This document shows positions 47,224 through 56,950 of a stretch of 64,000 bases of DNA, piece after piece (position 1 is the first letter of the stretch; each line of letters opens with the position of its first letter). The position numbers were made by a program, and so were the translations under genes. The notes under the pieces were generated by a model. The model made no database searches. It worked only from the letters and a program-made list of their open reading frames with translations, and was not told the origin of the DNA. This DNA comes from Kribbella catacumbae DSM 19601 (lineage in GTDB: Bacteria > Actinomycetota > Actinomycetes > Propionibacteriales > Kribbellaceae), in contig NZ_AQUZ01000006.1 in NCBI RefSeq assembly GCF_000372465.1, forward strand, positions 129,417 to 193,416, written 5' to 3'.

Positions 47224-48057
47224 TCAGACCCGTCGGCCAGTTGCGAAACGGTGCCGCCCGGACAGGTCGTGCTGGTCGCGAACCTCGGTGAACAAACCGG
47301 TCGCGGCGAACACCGCCGGCGCCGATTCCCCTTGTACGTCGGCATGCTCGCAACCGAACCAGCCACCGGGCTTCAGCAACCGCCCAGCTGTCGCGGCGAC
47401 CACCTTGATCTCGTCCAGCCCGTCGTCGCCCGACCACAGCGCCAGGGCCGGGTCGTGATCGCGTACCTCGGCCGTGACGGATTCCCAAGCAGTCAAAGGG
47501 ATGTACGGCGGGTTGGAGATCACCGCGTCGACCTGGCCATCCAGCTCGGGCAGGCAGCCGTCGATGTCGCCCTCATGCAAGGTGGCTCCGGTCCCCGCCA
47601 GGTTGCGCCGGGCCCAGACGCACGCCTCGGCCGACAACTCGACCGCGTGCACAGTGCTGTCGGGCCGCTCCGTGGCGACAGCTCCCGCGATTGCTCCCGA
47701 ACCGCTGCAAAGATCCACCACCAAGGGGTTCTCGACGTCGGCGATCCGGTCGAGGATCCAGCCGACGAGCACCTCGGTCTCCGGCCTCGGCACGAACACG
47801 CCTGGCCCTACGGCAAGGTCGCGGTAGCGGAAGGCCGCAGTACCGGTCAGGTGTTGTAGTGGCTCTCGCTGCGCCCGGCGCGCCAGCAGGACTGCGTACT
47901 GCGCTAGCTGGTCGGCTGTGGGCTGCACCATGCCGAGCTGCATCCGGCGTACGCCGGTGACGTGGGCAAGTAGCTCGGCGGCGTCGTAGTCGGGTGAGGC
48001 GACGCCTGCCTCGGCCAGCTGCGCAGTGGCCTCGGCGAGCAGAGTACGGACGCTCAC
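47224..48057 (-). CDS. prmC: Release factor glutamine methyltransferase PrmC
   Basis: A 277-residue SAM-dependent methyltransferase that methylates the Gln of the GGQ motif in release factors. The N-terminal helical domain ([20 protein letters not shown]) leads to the SAM loop [16 protein letters not shown] and the catalytic ISNPPYIPL. The GTG start overlaps the prfA stop by four bases, so enzyme and substrate are translationally coupled. Its usual downstream neighbour sua5 lies about 5 kb further on. Confidence 0.95.
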   Translation of the reverse strand: MSVRTLLAEATAQLAEAGVASPDYDAAELLAHVTGVRRMQLGMVQPTADQLAQYAVLLARRAQREPLQHLTGTAAFRYRDLAVGPGVFVPRPETEVLVGWILDRIADVENPLVVDLCSGSGAIAGAVATERPDSTVHAVELSAEACVWARRNLAGTGATLHEGDIDGCLPELDGQVDAVISNPPYIPLTAWESVTAEVRDHDPALALWSGDDGLDEIKVVAATAGRLLKPGGWFGCEHADVQGESAPAVFAATGLFTEVRDQHDLSGRHRFATGRRV

Positions 48058-49130
48058 TGGGACTCGACGGCCTCTAGACGCGCAGTGAGGTCGGCGTCGG
48101 TCAACGCCTGGATCACCGGGGCGAGCTCGCCGTTGAGCACCTGGTCCAGGTTGTGCGCCTTGTAGCCGACCCGGTGGTCGGAGAAGCGGTTCTCCGGGAA
48201 GTTGTAGGTGCGGACGCGCTCGGAGCGGTCGACGGTGCGGATCTGCGACCGGCGGGCGTCGGACGCCTCCTGGTTGGCGGCCTCCTGAGCAGCGGCGAGC
48301 AGCCGGGACCGCAGTACGCGCATCGCCTGCTCGCGGTTCTGCAGCTGGGACTTCTCGTTCTGCATCGACACGACGATGCCGGTCGGCAGGTGGGTGATCC
48401 GGACCGCCGAGTCGGTCGTGTTGACGCTCTGACCACCCGGACCGGACGACCGGAACACGTCGATCCGCAGGTCGTTCTGGTCGATCTCGACGTCCACGTC
48501 CTCCGCCTCGGGCAGCACCAGCACGCCGGCCGCCGAAGTGTGGATCCGGCCCTGTGACTCGGTCACCGGCACCCGCTGCACCCGGTGCACGCCGCCCTCG
48601 AACTTCAGCTTCGCGTACGGCGCTTCGCCGGGCTCGGGCGTGCCCTTGGCCTTCACCGCGACGGTGATCGACTTGTAGCCACCGAGATCGGACTCGGCCG
48701 AGTCGAGCACCTCGGTCTTCCAGTTCTGCGACTCGGCGTACTTCAGGTACATCTTCAGCAGGTCGCCCGCGAACAGCGCCGACTCGTCGCCGCCCTCGCC
48801 GGCCTTGATCTCGAGGATCGCGTCCTTGTCGTCACTCGGGTCACGCGGGACGAGCAGCACCTGCAGCTTCTCGGCCAGCTCGTCGCGCCGGTGCTCGAGC
48901 TTGGTGGCCTCCTCGGCGAAGGACGGATCCTCGTGCGCCAGCTCACGCGCCGCCTCGATGTCGTCGGCGGTCTGCAGCCACTCGTCGTACGCGCGAACCA
49001 CCGGCGCCAGCGCGGCGTACCGCTTGCCGACCTGACGCGCGACGGCCTGGTCGGAGTGCAGCTCTGGATCCGACATCCGCCGCTCCAGCTCGGCGTACTC
49101 CGCCTTCAGCGTCTGTACCGCTTCGAACAT
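48054..49130 (-). CDS. prfA: Peptide chain release factor 1
   Basis: A 358-residue class I release factor that reads UAA and UAG stop codons. The peptidyl-tRNA hydrolysis motif is in [17 protein letters not shown], with the Gln modified by PrmC encoded next. The N-terminal coiled region ([20 protein letters not shown]) and [19 protein letters not shown] are standard. ATG at 49130 is chosen over 49157. It begins about 150 bp after rpmE, beyond a long hairpin. Confidence 0.97.
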   Translation of the reverse strand: MFEAVQTLKAEYAELERRMSDPELHSDQAVARQVGKRYAALAPVVRAYDEWLQTADDIEAARELAHEDPSFAEEATKLEHRRDELAEKLQVLLVPRDPSDDKDAILEIKAGEGGDESALFAGDLLKMYLKYAESQNWKTEVLDSAESDLGGYKSITVAVKAKGTPEPGEAPYAKLKFEGGVHRVQRVPVTESQGRIHTSAAGVLVLPEAEDVDVEIDQNDLRIDVFRSSGPGGQSVNTTDSAVRITHLPTGIVVSMQNEKSQLQNREQAMRVLRSRLLAAAQEAANQEASDARRSQIRTVDRSERVRTYNFPENRFSDHRVGYKAHNLDQVLNGELAPVIQALTDADLTARLEAVESQ

Positions 49131-49222
49131 GCCTGCACTCCTCTCGGGTACGAACAAGCATCAACCCGCGCAAAGGGGGTGCGGGTGGCGAAGCCCCCGC
49201 TCGCGGCGAAGCCGCACAACAC

Positions 49223-49277
49223 ACGAAAGCGAGGCGGCCTGCGTTGTCCGCAGGCACACCTCGCCCAGAGCTTTCGT
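49223..49277 (-). terminator. Three-tier hairpin between rpmE and prfA
   Basis: Nested arms pair: ACGAAAGC with GCTTTCGT (49223-49230 and 49270-49277), GCGAGG with CCTCGC (49229-49234 and 49259-49264) and GCCTGCG with CGCAGGC (49237-49243 and 49249-49255). It begins 3 bp after the rpmE stop. It likely acts as a terminator or attenuator limiting prfA expression relative to rpmE. Confidence 0.75.
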
Positions 49278-49279
49278 CG

Positions 49280-49486
49280 CTACTTCTTCGCGTACCGCTT
49301 CTCGAAGCGGGCGACGCGGCCACCGGTGTCGAGAATCTTCTGCTTGCCGGTGTAGAACGGGTGGCACTGCGAGCACACGTCGGAGTGGATGACGCCGTTC
49401 TCCGCGGTGCTGTACGTGTCGAACGACGCGCCGCAGGCACAAGTCACCTTGGTCGCCACGTAGTTCGGGTGGATGTCGCTCTTCAT
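49280..49486 (-). CDS. rpmE: 50S ribosomal protein L31, zinc-binding form
   Basis: A 68-residue L31 of the C+ type. Cys16, Cys18, Cys38 and Cys41 (TCACGASF and VCSQCHPF) form the zinc site. The tail [20 protein letters not shown] is typical. The ATG at 49486 begins MKSDIHPNY, the family start; the longer frame is rejected. The C+ form is normally replaced by a C- paralogue when zinc is scarce. It follows rho by 150 bp. Confidence 0.96.
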   Translation of the reverse strand: MKSDIHPNYVATKVTCACGASFDTYSTAENGVIHSDVCSQCHPFYTGKQKILDTGGRVARFEKRYAKK

Positions 49487-49636
49487 GGATCTCCTCGATG
49501 TCATTGCGCGCCCCGGGTCGCCCGCCAGGTGCGAACGTGAACCGGAACCAACAGACAAGTCTGCCATCAGACCCCCCAACCTGACGAATCGCCCCAGTAT
49601 TCCGGGGCGATCCAGTCAGCTTGCGAGGTAGTGCAA

Positions 49637-51868
49637 TCAGCTGCCGTCGTCGGTACTGCGGCCGCTGCCCGCCGACGGGGTGGTCTTGTTGACCTGGAGC
49701 AGGAACTCGATGTTCGACTTGCTCTCCTTGAGCTTGCCGATCAGGAGCTCCAGGGCGGCCTGGCCGTCCAGGGCGGACAGCACCCGGCGCAGCTTCCAGA
49801 CCACAGCCGTCTCGTCCTTGCTCATCAGCAGCTCCTCGCGGCGGGTGCCGGAGGCGACTACGTCGATGGCGGGGAAGATCCGGCGGTCGGCGAACTCGCG
49901 GCGCAGCCGCAGCTCCATGTTGCCGGTGCCCTTGAACTCCTCGAAGATGACCTCGTCCATCTTGGAGCCGGTCTCGATCAGCGCCGTCGCCAGGATGGTC
50001 AGCGAGCCGCCGTCCTCGATGTTGCGGGCCGCGCCGAAGAACCGTTTCGGCGGGTAGAGCGCCGACGAGTCGACACCACCGGACAGGATCCGGCCGCTGG
50101 CCGGTGCCGCGATGTTGTACGCCCGGCCCAGGCGGGTGATCGAGTCGAGCAGCACGACCACGTCGTGACCCAGCTCGACCAGGCGCTTGGCCCGCTCGAT
50201 CGCCAGCTCCGCGACCGTGGTGTGGTCGTCGGCCGGCCGGTCGAAGGTCGAGGCGATGACCTCACCCTTGACCGTGCGCTGCATGTCGGTGACCTCTTCG
50301 GGCCGCTCGTCCACCAGCACGACCATCAGGTGTACTTCGGGGTTGTTCGTGGTGATCGCGTTCGCCAGTGCCTGCAGCACCATCGTCTTACCGGCCTTCG
50401 GCGGCGAGACGATCAGGCCGCGCTGGCCCTTGCCGATCGGGCTGACGATGTCGACGATCCGGGTGGTGAGGATGTTCGGCTCGGTCTCGAGGCGAAGCCG
50501 CTCGGTCGCGTACAGCGGGGTCAGCTTGTTGAAGTCCTGACGCTGCTTGGCGACCTCCGGGTCCGACCCGTTGACGGTGTCGATCCGGACCAGCGGGTTG
50601 AACTTCTCCTTGCGCTCGCCGTCCGACGGCTGCTTCACCGCGCCGGTGATCGCGTCACCCTTGCGCAGGCCGTAGCGCTTCACCATCGACAGCGCGACGT
50701 ACACGTCGTTCGGGCCCGGCAGGTAGCCGCTGGTCCGGACGAAGGCGTAGTTGTCGAGCACGTCGAGGATCCCCGCGGCCGGCACAAGGACGTCGTCCTC
50801 GTTGATCGTCGGCTCCGGCTCGAAGCGGTCGTTGCGGCCGCGGTTGCGCTGGTTGTCGCGGCCACCGGTGTCGCGGCTCGGGCGCTCGCTGCCGGTCCGG
50901 TCGCGGTCGCGGCCCCGACGGCGGCGGCGACGGCCTTCGCCCTCTTCGCCGCGGTCGTTCTGGCTCTGCCGGTCACGGTTGGCGTCCCGCCCACCGTCGC
51001 GCCCACCGTCGCGACCACCGTCACGGCCGCCTTCGCGGTTGGCGTCACGGTCGGTGCGCTGACCGTCGCGGGCCTGGCCATCGCGGGCCTGACCGTCACG
51101 GGCCTGACCGTCGCGGGCCGGCTGGGAGTCGCGGTTGCTGGAGCTGCCGCCGTCCCGGCCTTCGCCACGACTCTGGCCGTCGCGGGCCTGCTGGCCGTCG
51201 CGCTGGCTCTCGCCACGGCTCTGCTGAGAGTCGCGGCCGTCGCGGGTCTGCTGCGAGTCGCGGGTCTGGGAGTCGCGGCCACGGTTGCGGTCGCGGTTGC
51301 CCTCGCCCCGGTCACCACGGCTCTCGCCGCGGTCGGAGGTCTGCTCGGCCGATGAGTTGTCAGCCTTCTCCGGCGCCTGGACGGCCTCGGCCACCGGGCT
51401 GCTGCTCTGCGCCGCGACCGGGGCCGGCTCGACCACCTTGGTGGCGGCGCCGTTCTGCTCGGCCGTCTCCGCGCCGGTCTGACCGGCGGCGGCCCGCGTC
51501 CGGCGGCTACCGGCTCGCTGAGGGGCGTCCTGAGCCGGGGCCTCGGCCACCGGGCGCTTCGAGCGCTGCACGGCCACCACTGGCTCCGGGGCTGCCTCGT
51601 CGAGGGTCGGCTGGCTCGACCGCGAGCGGGAACCGCTCGCCGAACCGCTGCCCGACTGGGCCGCCTTGATCGCCTCGATCAGCTGGCCCTTGCGCAGCGC
51701 GCCGGTGCCCTTGATGCCGAGCGTCCCGGCGAGCTGCTTGAGCTCGGGGAGCAGCATGCCTTCGAGGCCGCCTCCGGCCTTGCGGCGCCGCGTTCCGGCG
51801 GTAGCCGTCGCGTCAGTGCCCGGGGCCGAAGTACCGGCTCCGCTGGAGGCTTCAACAGTTTCTGTCAC
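49637..51868 (-). CDS. rho: Transcription termination factor Rho with long Arg/Asp/Gly-rich insert
   Basis: A 743-residue Rho, much longer than the 419-residue E. coli protein. Residues 37-70 hold the Rho-N domain (LLPELKQLAGTLGIKGTGAL). About residues 180-347 are a low-complexity region with tandem ARDGQ and GGRD units, then a basic cluster (RRRRRRGRDRDR). The RNA-binding domain starts near FEPEPTINEDDVLVPAAGIL and the motor has the P-loop SPPKAGKTMVLQAL with the R loop RAYNIAAPASGRILSGG. The long N-terminal insert is known in actinobacterial Rho and increases RNA binding. GTG at 51868 follows GAAGGA. The leader is 270 bp. Confidence 0.95.
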   Translation of the reverse strand: MTETVEASSGAGTSAPGTDATATAGTRRRKAGGGLEGMLLPELKQLAGTLGIKGTGALRKGQLIEAIKAAQSGSGSASGSRSRSSQPTLDEAAPEPVVAVQRSKRPVAEAPAQDAPQRAGSRRTRAAAGQTGAETAEQNGAATKVVEPAPVAAQSSSPVAEAVQAPEKADNSSAEQTSDRGESRGDRGEGNRDRNRGRDSQTRDSQQTRDGRDSQQSRGESQRDGQQARDGQSRGEGRDGGSSSNRDSQPARDGQARDGQARDGQARDGQRTDRDANREGGRDGGRDGGRDGGRDANRDRQSQNDRGEEGEGRRRRRRGRDRDRTGSERPSRDTGGRDNQRNRGRNDRFEPEPTINEDDVLVPAAGILDVLDNYAFVRTSGYLPGPNDVYVALSMVKRYGLRKGDAITGAVKQPSDGERKEKFNPLVRIDTVNGSDPEVAKQRQDFNKLTPLYATERLRLETEPNILTTRIVDIVSPIGKGQRGLIVSPPKAGKTMVLQALANAITTNNPEVHLMVVLVDERPEEVTDMQRTVKGEVIASTFDRPADDHTTVAELAIERAKRLVELGHDVVVLLDSITRLGRAYNIAAPASGRILSGGVDSSALYPPKRFFGAARNIEDGGSLTILATALIETGSKMDEVIFEEFKGTGNMELRLRREFADRRIFPAIDVVASGTRREELLMSKDETAVVWKLRRVLSALDGQAALELLIGKLKESKSNIEFLLQVNKTTPSAGSGRSTDDGS

Positions 51869-52138
51869 GTGAGGTCCTTCCCACACGGATGGACGATGTC
51901 CTGAAAGGTTCATCGCCCGGAATCATCTCCCGCGACCGACGAAACGGCGACGCGGGGTAATAAAGAGGCGGCTCTCGCTGAATCTGGGGTCCCCCGGAAA
52001 TCTCCGGCGCAGGCGGCGCAAGTCCTTCACTGGGAGATCGCCACGTACACCTGGGTGCCGGGAGCAAAGCCCGATGCGGCGAGAGTTCGCCGATCACCTG
52101 GAGGGGATCGGGTGAGTCGAGACTAGCACCACTCAGGG
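51869..52138 (-). other. Leader region of rho
   Basis: This 270-bp stretch between thrB and rho has no convincing gene. It holds small hairpins, such as CCGGA-AATC-TCCGG at about 51994-52007. Rho is known in several bacteria to regulate its own leader, so an attenuator is plausible. No promoter can be assigned with confidence. Confidence 0.4.
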
Positions 52139-53170
52139 TCAGTCTGCTGCCTCGAGGTGTTCAACGCGTGTCCGGGATCGTTCATTCCCGCCCTCGGCGA
52201 TCAGTTGTTCCGCATCGGCGGACCAGACCTGCACACCGAGTGGATCTATACCGAGCTCGTAGCGCCGCCAGCCGTCCGGTGCCTGCGGGTATCCACTCGG
52301 CTCCTCGTCGTCCGAGGTCACCGGCCGCTGCGACAGGTCTTCCTCGTCCACCGAGTCGGCCGCCAAGCCTTCTGGGGGACCGCCCAGCACCAGCACCGTC
52401 GGGCCCGCGCCACTGATGACGGCCGGCAGTCCGCTCCCCCGGAGCTTGCGAACCAGGGCAAGGCTCTCGGGCATTGCGGCCTCGCGATACTCCTGATGCA
52501 GCCTGTCTTCGGTCGCCGTCATCAGCAGCTCCGGCCTCGCCGTCAGCGCCGCGACGAGCAACGCGGCCCGACCAGCGTTCGCCGCCGCATCCGCATGCGG
52601 TACTGCGCTCGGCAGCAACCCGCGAGCCTCTTTGGTCAGCACTCGCGTCGACGGGACATAGGCGACCACCGACAAGTCGGCCACCGGCTCCAACCGGATC
52701 GCCCGGCCGGTCTCGCCATCGGTCCACGCGATCGTGAAGCCACCCAGCACGCTCGCGGCGACGTTGTCGGGATGCCCCTCGATCTCGTTCGCCAGCGCCA
52801 GCACCTGATCGCGGTCGATCGGCGTACCAGTCAGCCCGTACGCCGCTGCGATGCCGCCGACGATCGCGGCCGACGACGAACCCAGGCCACGACCGTGCGG
52901 GATCCCGTTCTCGCACTGCAGTGCGAAACCGGGCACTGACGCACCGAGCGACTCCAGCCCGGCGCGGATCGAGCGCACCACGAGATGCGACTCGTCCAGC
53001 GGCACCTCGCCTTCACCCGGGCCGGTCACCTCGACGGTCACCCCGGAACCACCGGGCGTCACCATCAATTCGTCGTACTGGGTCAGGGCCAGGCCGAAGG
53101 CGTCGAAGCCCGGGCCGAGGTTCGCGCTGGTGGCCGGGATCCGGACGCGGACCGGTCCGCCGGTCGCCAA
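52139..53170 (-). CDS. thrB: Homoserine kinase
   Basis: A 343-residue GHMP kinase that phosphorylates homoserine before ThrC acts. The start block VRVRIPATSANLGPGFDAFG, the ATP loop ENGIPHGRGLGSSSAAIVGG and the late LPAVISGAGPTVLVLGG are the three GHMP motifs in order. No ATG or GTG is available before the first motif, so the start is TTG at 53170, one base after the thrC stop (TGAGTTG). The last 70 residues (from about LAADSVDEEDLSQRPV) are a less conserved extension. Confidence 0.95.
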   Translation of the reverse strand: MATGGPVRVRIPATSANLGPGFDAFGLALTQYDELMVTPGGSGVTVEVTGPGEGEVPLDESHLVVRSIRAGLESLGASVPGFALQCENGIPHGRGLGSSSAAIVGGIAAAYGLTGTPIDRDQVLALANEIEGHPDNVAASVLGGFTIAWTDGETGRAIRLEPVADLSVVAYVPSTRVLTKEARGLLPSAVPHADAAANAGRAALLVAALTARPELLMTATEDRLHQEYREAAMPESLALVRKLRGSGLPAVISGAGPTVLVLGGPPEGLAADSVDEEDLSQRPVTSDDEEPSGYPQAPDGWRRYELGIDPLGVQVWSADAEQLIAEGGNERSRTRVEHLEAAD

Positions 53171-53171
53171 C

Positions 53172-54248
53172 TCACACCAGCCCGGCGACGCGTGCCACCG
53201 CGTCGGTGTCGGCCGGCGTCACGGGAGCCTCCTCGATGGTCGCGTACGACAGTGCGGTGTCGATGTCCTTCAGGCCATGGCCTGTGACAGTGATCACCAC
53301 GGTCGATCCGGCATCGAGGCGGCCCGCGGCCTTGGCGGCCAGCAGTCCGGCCACCCCGGCGGCCGAGGCGGGCTCGACGAAGACGCCTTCGCGTGCGGCC
53401 AGGTCGCGTTGCGCGGACAGGATCTGGTCATCGCTGACGGCCTCGATCCGGCCGCCCGACTCGTCCCGCGCGGCTTCGGCTAGCGTCCAGGACGCAGGGT
53501 TGCCGACCCGGATCGCGGTCGCGGCCGTGTCCGGCTTCTCAACGATCCGGCCGGTCACGATCGGCGCGGCGCCCTCGGCCTGGAAACCCCACATCTGCGG
53601 CGCCTTCGAGGAGATCCCGTCCTTCTTGTACTCCAGATAGCCCTTCCAGTACGCCGCGATGTTGCCCGCGTTGCCGACTGGGAGCACGTGCAGGTCCGGC
53701 GCGTCGCCGAGCGCGTCGCACACCTCGAACGCCGCGGTCTTCTGGCCTTCCAGCCGGACCGGGTTGACCGAGTTCACCAGCGCAACCGGGTAGTGCTTGC
53801 CCAGTTCGCGCACGATCCGCAGGCAGTCGTCGAAGCCGCCGTCGATCGAGATCAGCTTCGCGCCGTGCACGATCGCCTGCGCGAGCTTGCCCTTCGCGAT
53901 CCGGCCGGCCGGGATCAGGACCAGCGGCAGCAGCCCAGCGCGCACCGCGTACGCCGCGGCGGAAGCCGACGTGTTGCCGGTCGAGGCGCAGACGACGGCC
54001 TTGTCACCGGCCTGCGCGGCCAGCGAGATCGCCACCGTCATGCCGCGGTCCTTGAACGAGCCGGTCGGGTTGTTGCCCTCGACCTTGAGCCAGACCTCGC
54101 AGTTGGTCTGCTCGCTCAGCCACTGCGCGGCCACCAGCGGCGTACCGCCTTCGCCGAGGGTGACCACCGGAGTGTCCGCCGAAACCGGGAGCCGGTCGCG
54201 GTATTCCTCGATCACGCCTCGCCACTGGTGTGGCCGCTGCAGAGCCAT
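53172..54248 (-). CDS. thrC: Threonine synthase
   Basis: A 358-residue PLP enzyme that converts phosphohomoserine to threonine. The PLP Lys is in [31 protein letters not shown] and [16 protein letters not shown] bind the cofactor phosphate. The length is typical of the short bacterial form. ATG at 54248 has GGAGATTG overlapping the end of hom. The neighbouring hom and thrB encode the steps before and between, so the three act in sequence. Confidence 0.96.
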   Translation of the reverse strand: MALQRPHQWRGVIEEYRDRLPVSADTPVVTLGEGGTPLVAAQWLSEQTNCEVWLKVEGNNPTGSFKDRGMTVAISLAAQAGDKAVVCASTGNTSASAAAYAVRAGLLPLVLIPAGRIAKGKLAQAIVHGAKLISIDGGFDDCLRIVRELGKHYPVALVNSVNPVRLEGQKTAAFEVCDALGDAPDLHVLPVGNAGNIAAYWKGYLEYKKDGISSKAPQMWGFQAEGAAPIVTGRIVEKPDTAATAIRVGNPASWTLAEAARDESGGRIEAVSDDQILSAQRDLAAREGVFVEPASAAGVAGLLAAKAAGRLDAGSTVVITVTGHGLKDIDTALSYATIEEAPVTPADTDAVARVAGLV

Positions 54249-54251
54249 GGC

Positions 54252-55550
54252 TCAATCTCCTTCTACCCGCATCACACTGCTGACTTCTCGCACGATGTCC
54301 ATCTCGCGCAGGGCTTCCACGGTCGCGGCCAGAGCGGCGTCGGTGGCGGTGTGGGTGACCACGACAAGCTGCGCGTCACCGCCCCGGCCTTCCTGACGGA
54401 CGGTCTGGATCGACACGCCGTGCTCGGCGAAGGCATGGGCCACCGCCGCCAGTACCCCGGCCTTGTCGGCCACGTCCAGCGACACGTGATAGCGAGTGCG
54501 GGTGGCACCCATCGGCCGCGCGGCCCGCTGAGTGTACGACGACTCGCCGACCCCCGGCACGCCCTTGAGCCGGTTGCGCGCGGCGGATACCAGATCCCCG
54601 AGGACAGCACTGGCCGTCGGGGCACCGCCGGCCCCACGACCATAGAACATCAGCTGGCCGGCCGCTTTGGATTCCACGAAGATGGCGTTGTACGCGTCCC
54701 GGACCGAGGCCAGCGGATGGCTCAGCGGGATCATCGCCGGGTAGACGCGGGCGCCGACGGAGTCGCTCGCCTCGTCCAGCTCGCAGATCGCCAGGAACTT
54801 CACCACGCAGCCCATCTCGCGGGCCGAGGCGATGTCCGTCGCGGACACCTCGGTGATGCCCTCGCGGTGCACGTCGGCGATGGAAACCCTGGTGTGGAAG
54901 GCCAAACTCGCCAGCAGCGCGGCCTTCGCGGCCGCGTCGAACCCCTCGATGTCGGCGGTCGGGTCGGCCTCGGCGTACCCGAGGGCCTGGGCCTCTTCGA
55001 GTGCCTCGTCGAAGCCCGCGCCGGTGGAGTCCATCTTGTCGAGGATGTAGTTCGTGGTGCCGTTGACGATGCCCATCACCCGGGTGATGTCGTCACCGGC
55101 CAGCGACTCGCGCAGCGGCCGCAGGATCGGGATCGCGCCGGCGACGGCGGCCTCGAAGTACAGGTCGCGCTCGTACTTCTCGGCGGCGGCGAACAGCGTC
55201 GGGCCGTCCTCGGCGAGCAGTGCCTTGTTCGCCGTGATGACCGAGGCGCCGTGCTCGAGCGCGCTCAGGATCAGGCCGCGGGCGGGTTCGATCCCGCCGA
55301 TCACCTCGATCACCAGGTCCAGGTCGTCGCGAGCGACCAGCGCCTGCGCGTCGGTGGTGACGAGCGCGGGGTCGACGGCGATGTCGCGGGCCCGGCCGGC
55401 CCGGCGGACGGCGATCCCCGCGATCTCCAGCGGGGCGCCGACCCGGGCGGCGAGGTCGTCGGCCCGCTCGGTGAGGATCCGGACCACCTCGGTCCCGACG
55501 ACGCCGCAGCCCAGCAGCGCCACCTTCAAGGGTTTGGCTGACGTGTTCAC
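54252..55550 (-). CDS. hom: Homoserine dehydrogenase
   Basis: A 432-residue enzyme that reduces aspartate semialdehyde to homoserine. The dinucleotide loop is KVALLGCGVVGTEVVRIL, followed by VTANKALLAEDGPTLFAAAE, GIVNGTTNYILDKMD and ADPTADIEGFDAAAKAALLA. The C-terminal ACT domain (YHVSLDVADKAGVLAAVAHA) is the expected site of threonine feedback. GTG at 55550 overlaps the lysA stop by four bases. The long open frame upstream in this phase is shadow coding. Confidence 0.96.
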   Translation of the reverse strand: MNTSAKPLKVALLGCGVVGTEVVRILTERADDLAARVGAPLEIAGIAVRRAGRARDIAVDPALVTTDAQALVARDDLDLVIEVIGGIEPARGLILSALEHGASVITANKALLAEDGPTLFAAAEKYERDLYFEAAVAGAIPILRPLRESLAGDDITRVMGIVNGTTNYILDKMDSTGAGFDEALEEAQALGYAEADPTADIEGFDAAAKAALLASLAFHTRVSIADVHREGITEVSATDIASAREMGCVVKFLAICELDEASDSVGARVYPAMIPLSHPLASVRDAYNAIFVESKAAGQLMFYGRGAGGAPTASAVLGDLVSAARNRLKGVPGVGESSYTQRAARPMGATRTRYHVSLDVADKAGVLAAVAHAFAEHGVSIQTVRQEGRGGDAQLVVVTHTATDAALAATVEALREMDIVREVSSVMRVEGD

Positions 55551-56950
55551 TCGGCCCCCATGTCCAGTGCGAGCATGTCGTCCTCGGTCTCGCGACGAAC
55601 CACGACCCGCGACTGCCCGTCCTTGACCGCGATCACCGGTGGCCGCGGTACGTGGTTGTAGTTGCTCGCCATCGACCGGCAGTAGGCGCCGGTGCCCGGT
55701 ACTGCGACCAGGTCGCCCGGCGTGACGTCCGCCGGGACGAACTCGTCCTTGACCACGATGTCGCCCGACTCGCAGTGCTTGCCGACCACCCGGGCCAGCG
55801 TCGGCTCGGCATCGGAGTACCGGTTGGCCAGCGTGCAGGAGTAGTCCGCGTCGTACAGGGCGGTGCGGATGTTGTCGCTCATCCCGCCGTCGACGGAGAC
55901 GTACGTCCGCTGCGCGCCGGCGTCGAGCGCGACCTCCTTGACCGTGCCGACCGTGTAGACCGTGCAGACGGCCGGCCCGACGATCGCGCGGCCCGGCTCG
56001 ATCGACACCTTCGGCACGTCGACGCCGAACGCGCGACACTCGTGCTCGACGATTTTGCCCATCTCGGTGGCCAGCTGCGCCGGGTCGGACGGATCGTCCT
56101 GGGTGGTGTAGGCGATCCCGAAACCGCCGCCCAGGTCGAGCTCCGGCATGTCTACGCCGAGCTCGTCGGAAACCCTTGCGTGCAAGGCGATCACGCGCTT
56201 GGCGGCCACCTCGAACCCGGACGAGTCGAAGATCTGCGAGCCGATGTGCGAGTGCAGCCCGAGCAGCTCCAGCTCGGCCGCTTCGTTGACCCGGGCAACG
56301 GCCTCGTACGCCGCTCCCGAGGTGATCGAGAAGCCGAACTTCTGGTCCTCGTGGGCGGTCGCGATGTACTCGTGGGTGTGCGCCTCGACGCCCGCGGTGA
56401 CCCGGACCATCACCGGCGCGACCATGTCCCGCTCGCCCGCCAGCGCGATCAATCGGGAGATCTCGTGCTGGGAGTCGACGATGATCCGGCCGACACCGGC
56501 GTCGAGAGCACGGGCGAGCTCCTGCTCGGACTTGTTGTTGCCGTGGAACCCGAGCCGCTTGGGGTCAGCGCCCGCTCTGAGGGCGACGGCGAGCTCGCCG
56601 CCCGAGCAGATGTCGAGGTTGAGCCCCTCCTCCATCACCCAGCGGACGACCGTCGTACAGAGGAAGGCCTTGCCCGCGTAGAACACGTCGAAGTCCTTGA
56701 ACCCGTGCTTGAACGCGCGTGCCCGGGCCCGGAAGTCGTCCTCGTCCAGCACGTACGCCGGGCTGCCGTGCTCGGCGACGAGCTCGCGCAGGTCGACGCC
56801 GCCGACCTCGAGGGCGCCTTCGGCGTTCTTCTTGGCCGTGTTCGACCACAGCGAGGTGACCAGGTCGTTGGGATCACGCGGCGCGCGCAGCCACGGCGGA
56901 ACCTTGTGGCCGATGTCGGCGTGCAGCGTGCCCGCCTCGTGCGCCCTCAC
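55547..56950 (-). CDS. lysA: Diaminopimelate decarboxylase
   Basis: A 467-residue PLP enzyme making lysine from meso-diaminopimelate. The PLP Lys is in VFYAGKAFLCTTVVRW; GFHGNNKSEQELARAL, LLGLHSHIGSQIFD, LDLGGGFGIAYT and SIEPGRAIVGPA follow in order, and the second-subunit Cys is in KHCESGDIV. GTG at 56950 overlaps the argS stop by four bases. The pair argS-lysA is a well-known actinobacterial coupling. Confidence 0.96.
   Translation of the reverse strand: MRAHEAGTLHADIGHKVPPWLRAPRDPNDLVTSLWSNTAKKNAEGALEVGGVDLRELVAEHGSPAYVLDEDDFRARARAFKHGFKDFDVFYAGKAFLCTTVVRWVMEEGLNLDICSGGELAVALRAGADPKRLGFHGNNKSEQELARALDAGVGRIIVDSQHEISRLIALAGERDMVAPVMVRVTAGVEAHTHEYIATAHEDQKFGFSITSGAAYEAVARVNEAAELELLGLHSHIGSQIFDSSGFEVAAKRVIALHARVSDELGVDMPELDLGGGFGIAYTTQDDPSDPAQLATEMGKIVEHECRAFGVDVPKVSIEPGRAIVGPAVCTVYTVGTVKEVALDAGAQRTYVSVDGGMSDNIRTALYDADYSCTLANRYSDAEPTLARVVGKHCESGDIVVKDEFVPADVTPGDLVAVPGTGAYCRSMASNYNHVPRPPVIAVKDGQSRVVVRRETEDDMLALDMGAE

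Noticed and set aside
49631..51355. A long plus-strand open frame of 574 codons opposite rho
   Set aside because: It is the complement of the GC-rich rho gene; its Val/Ala-rich product follows from the repeats in rho, and the minus-strand frame has clear Rho motifs.
52020..52138. Short minus-strand tail reading GFAPGTQVYVAISQ before a stop, like the end of a secreted protein
   Set aside because: The frame is only about 30 codons between stops with no start; it may be chance.
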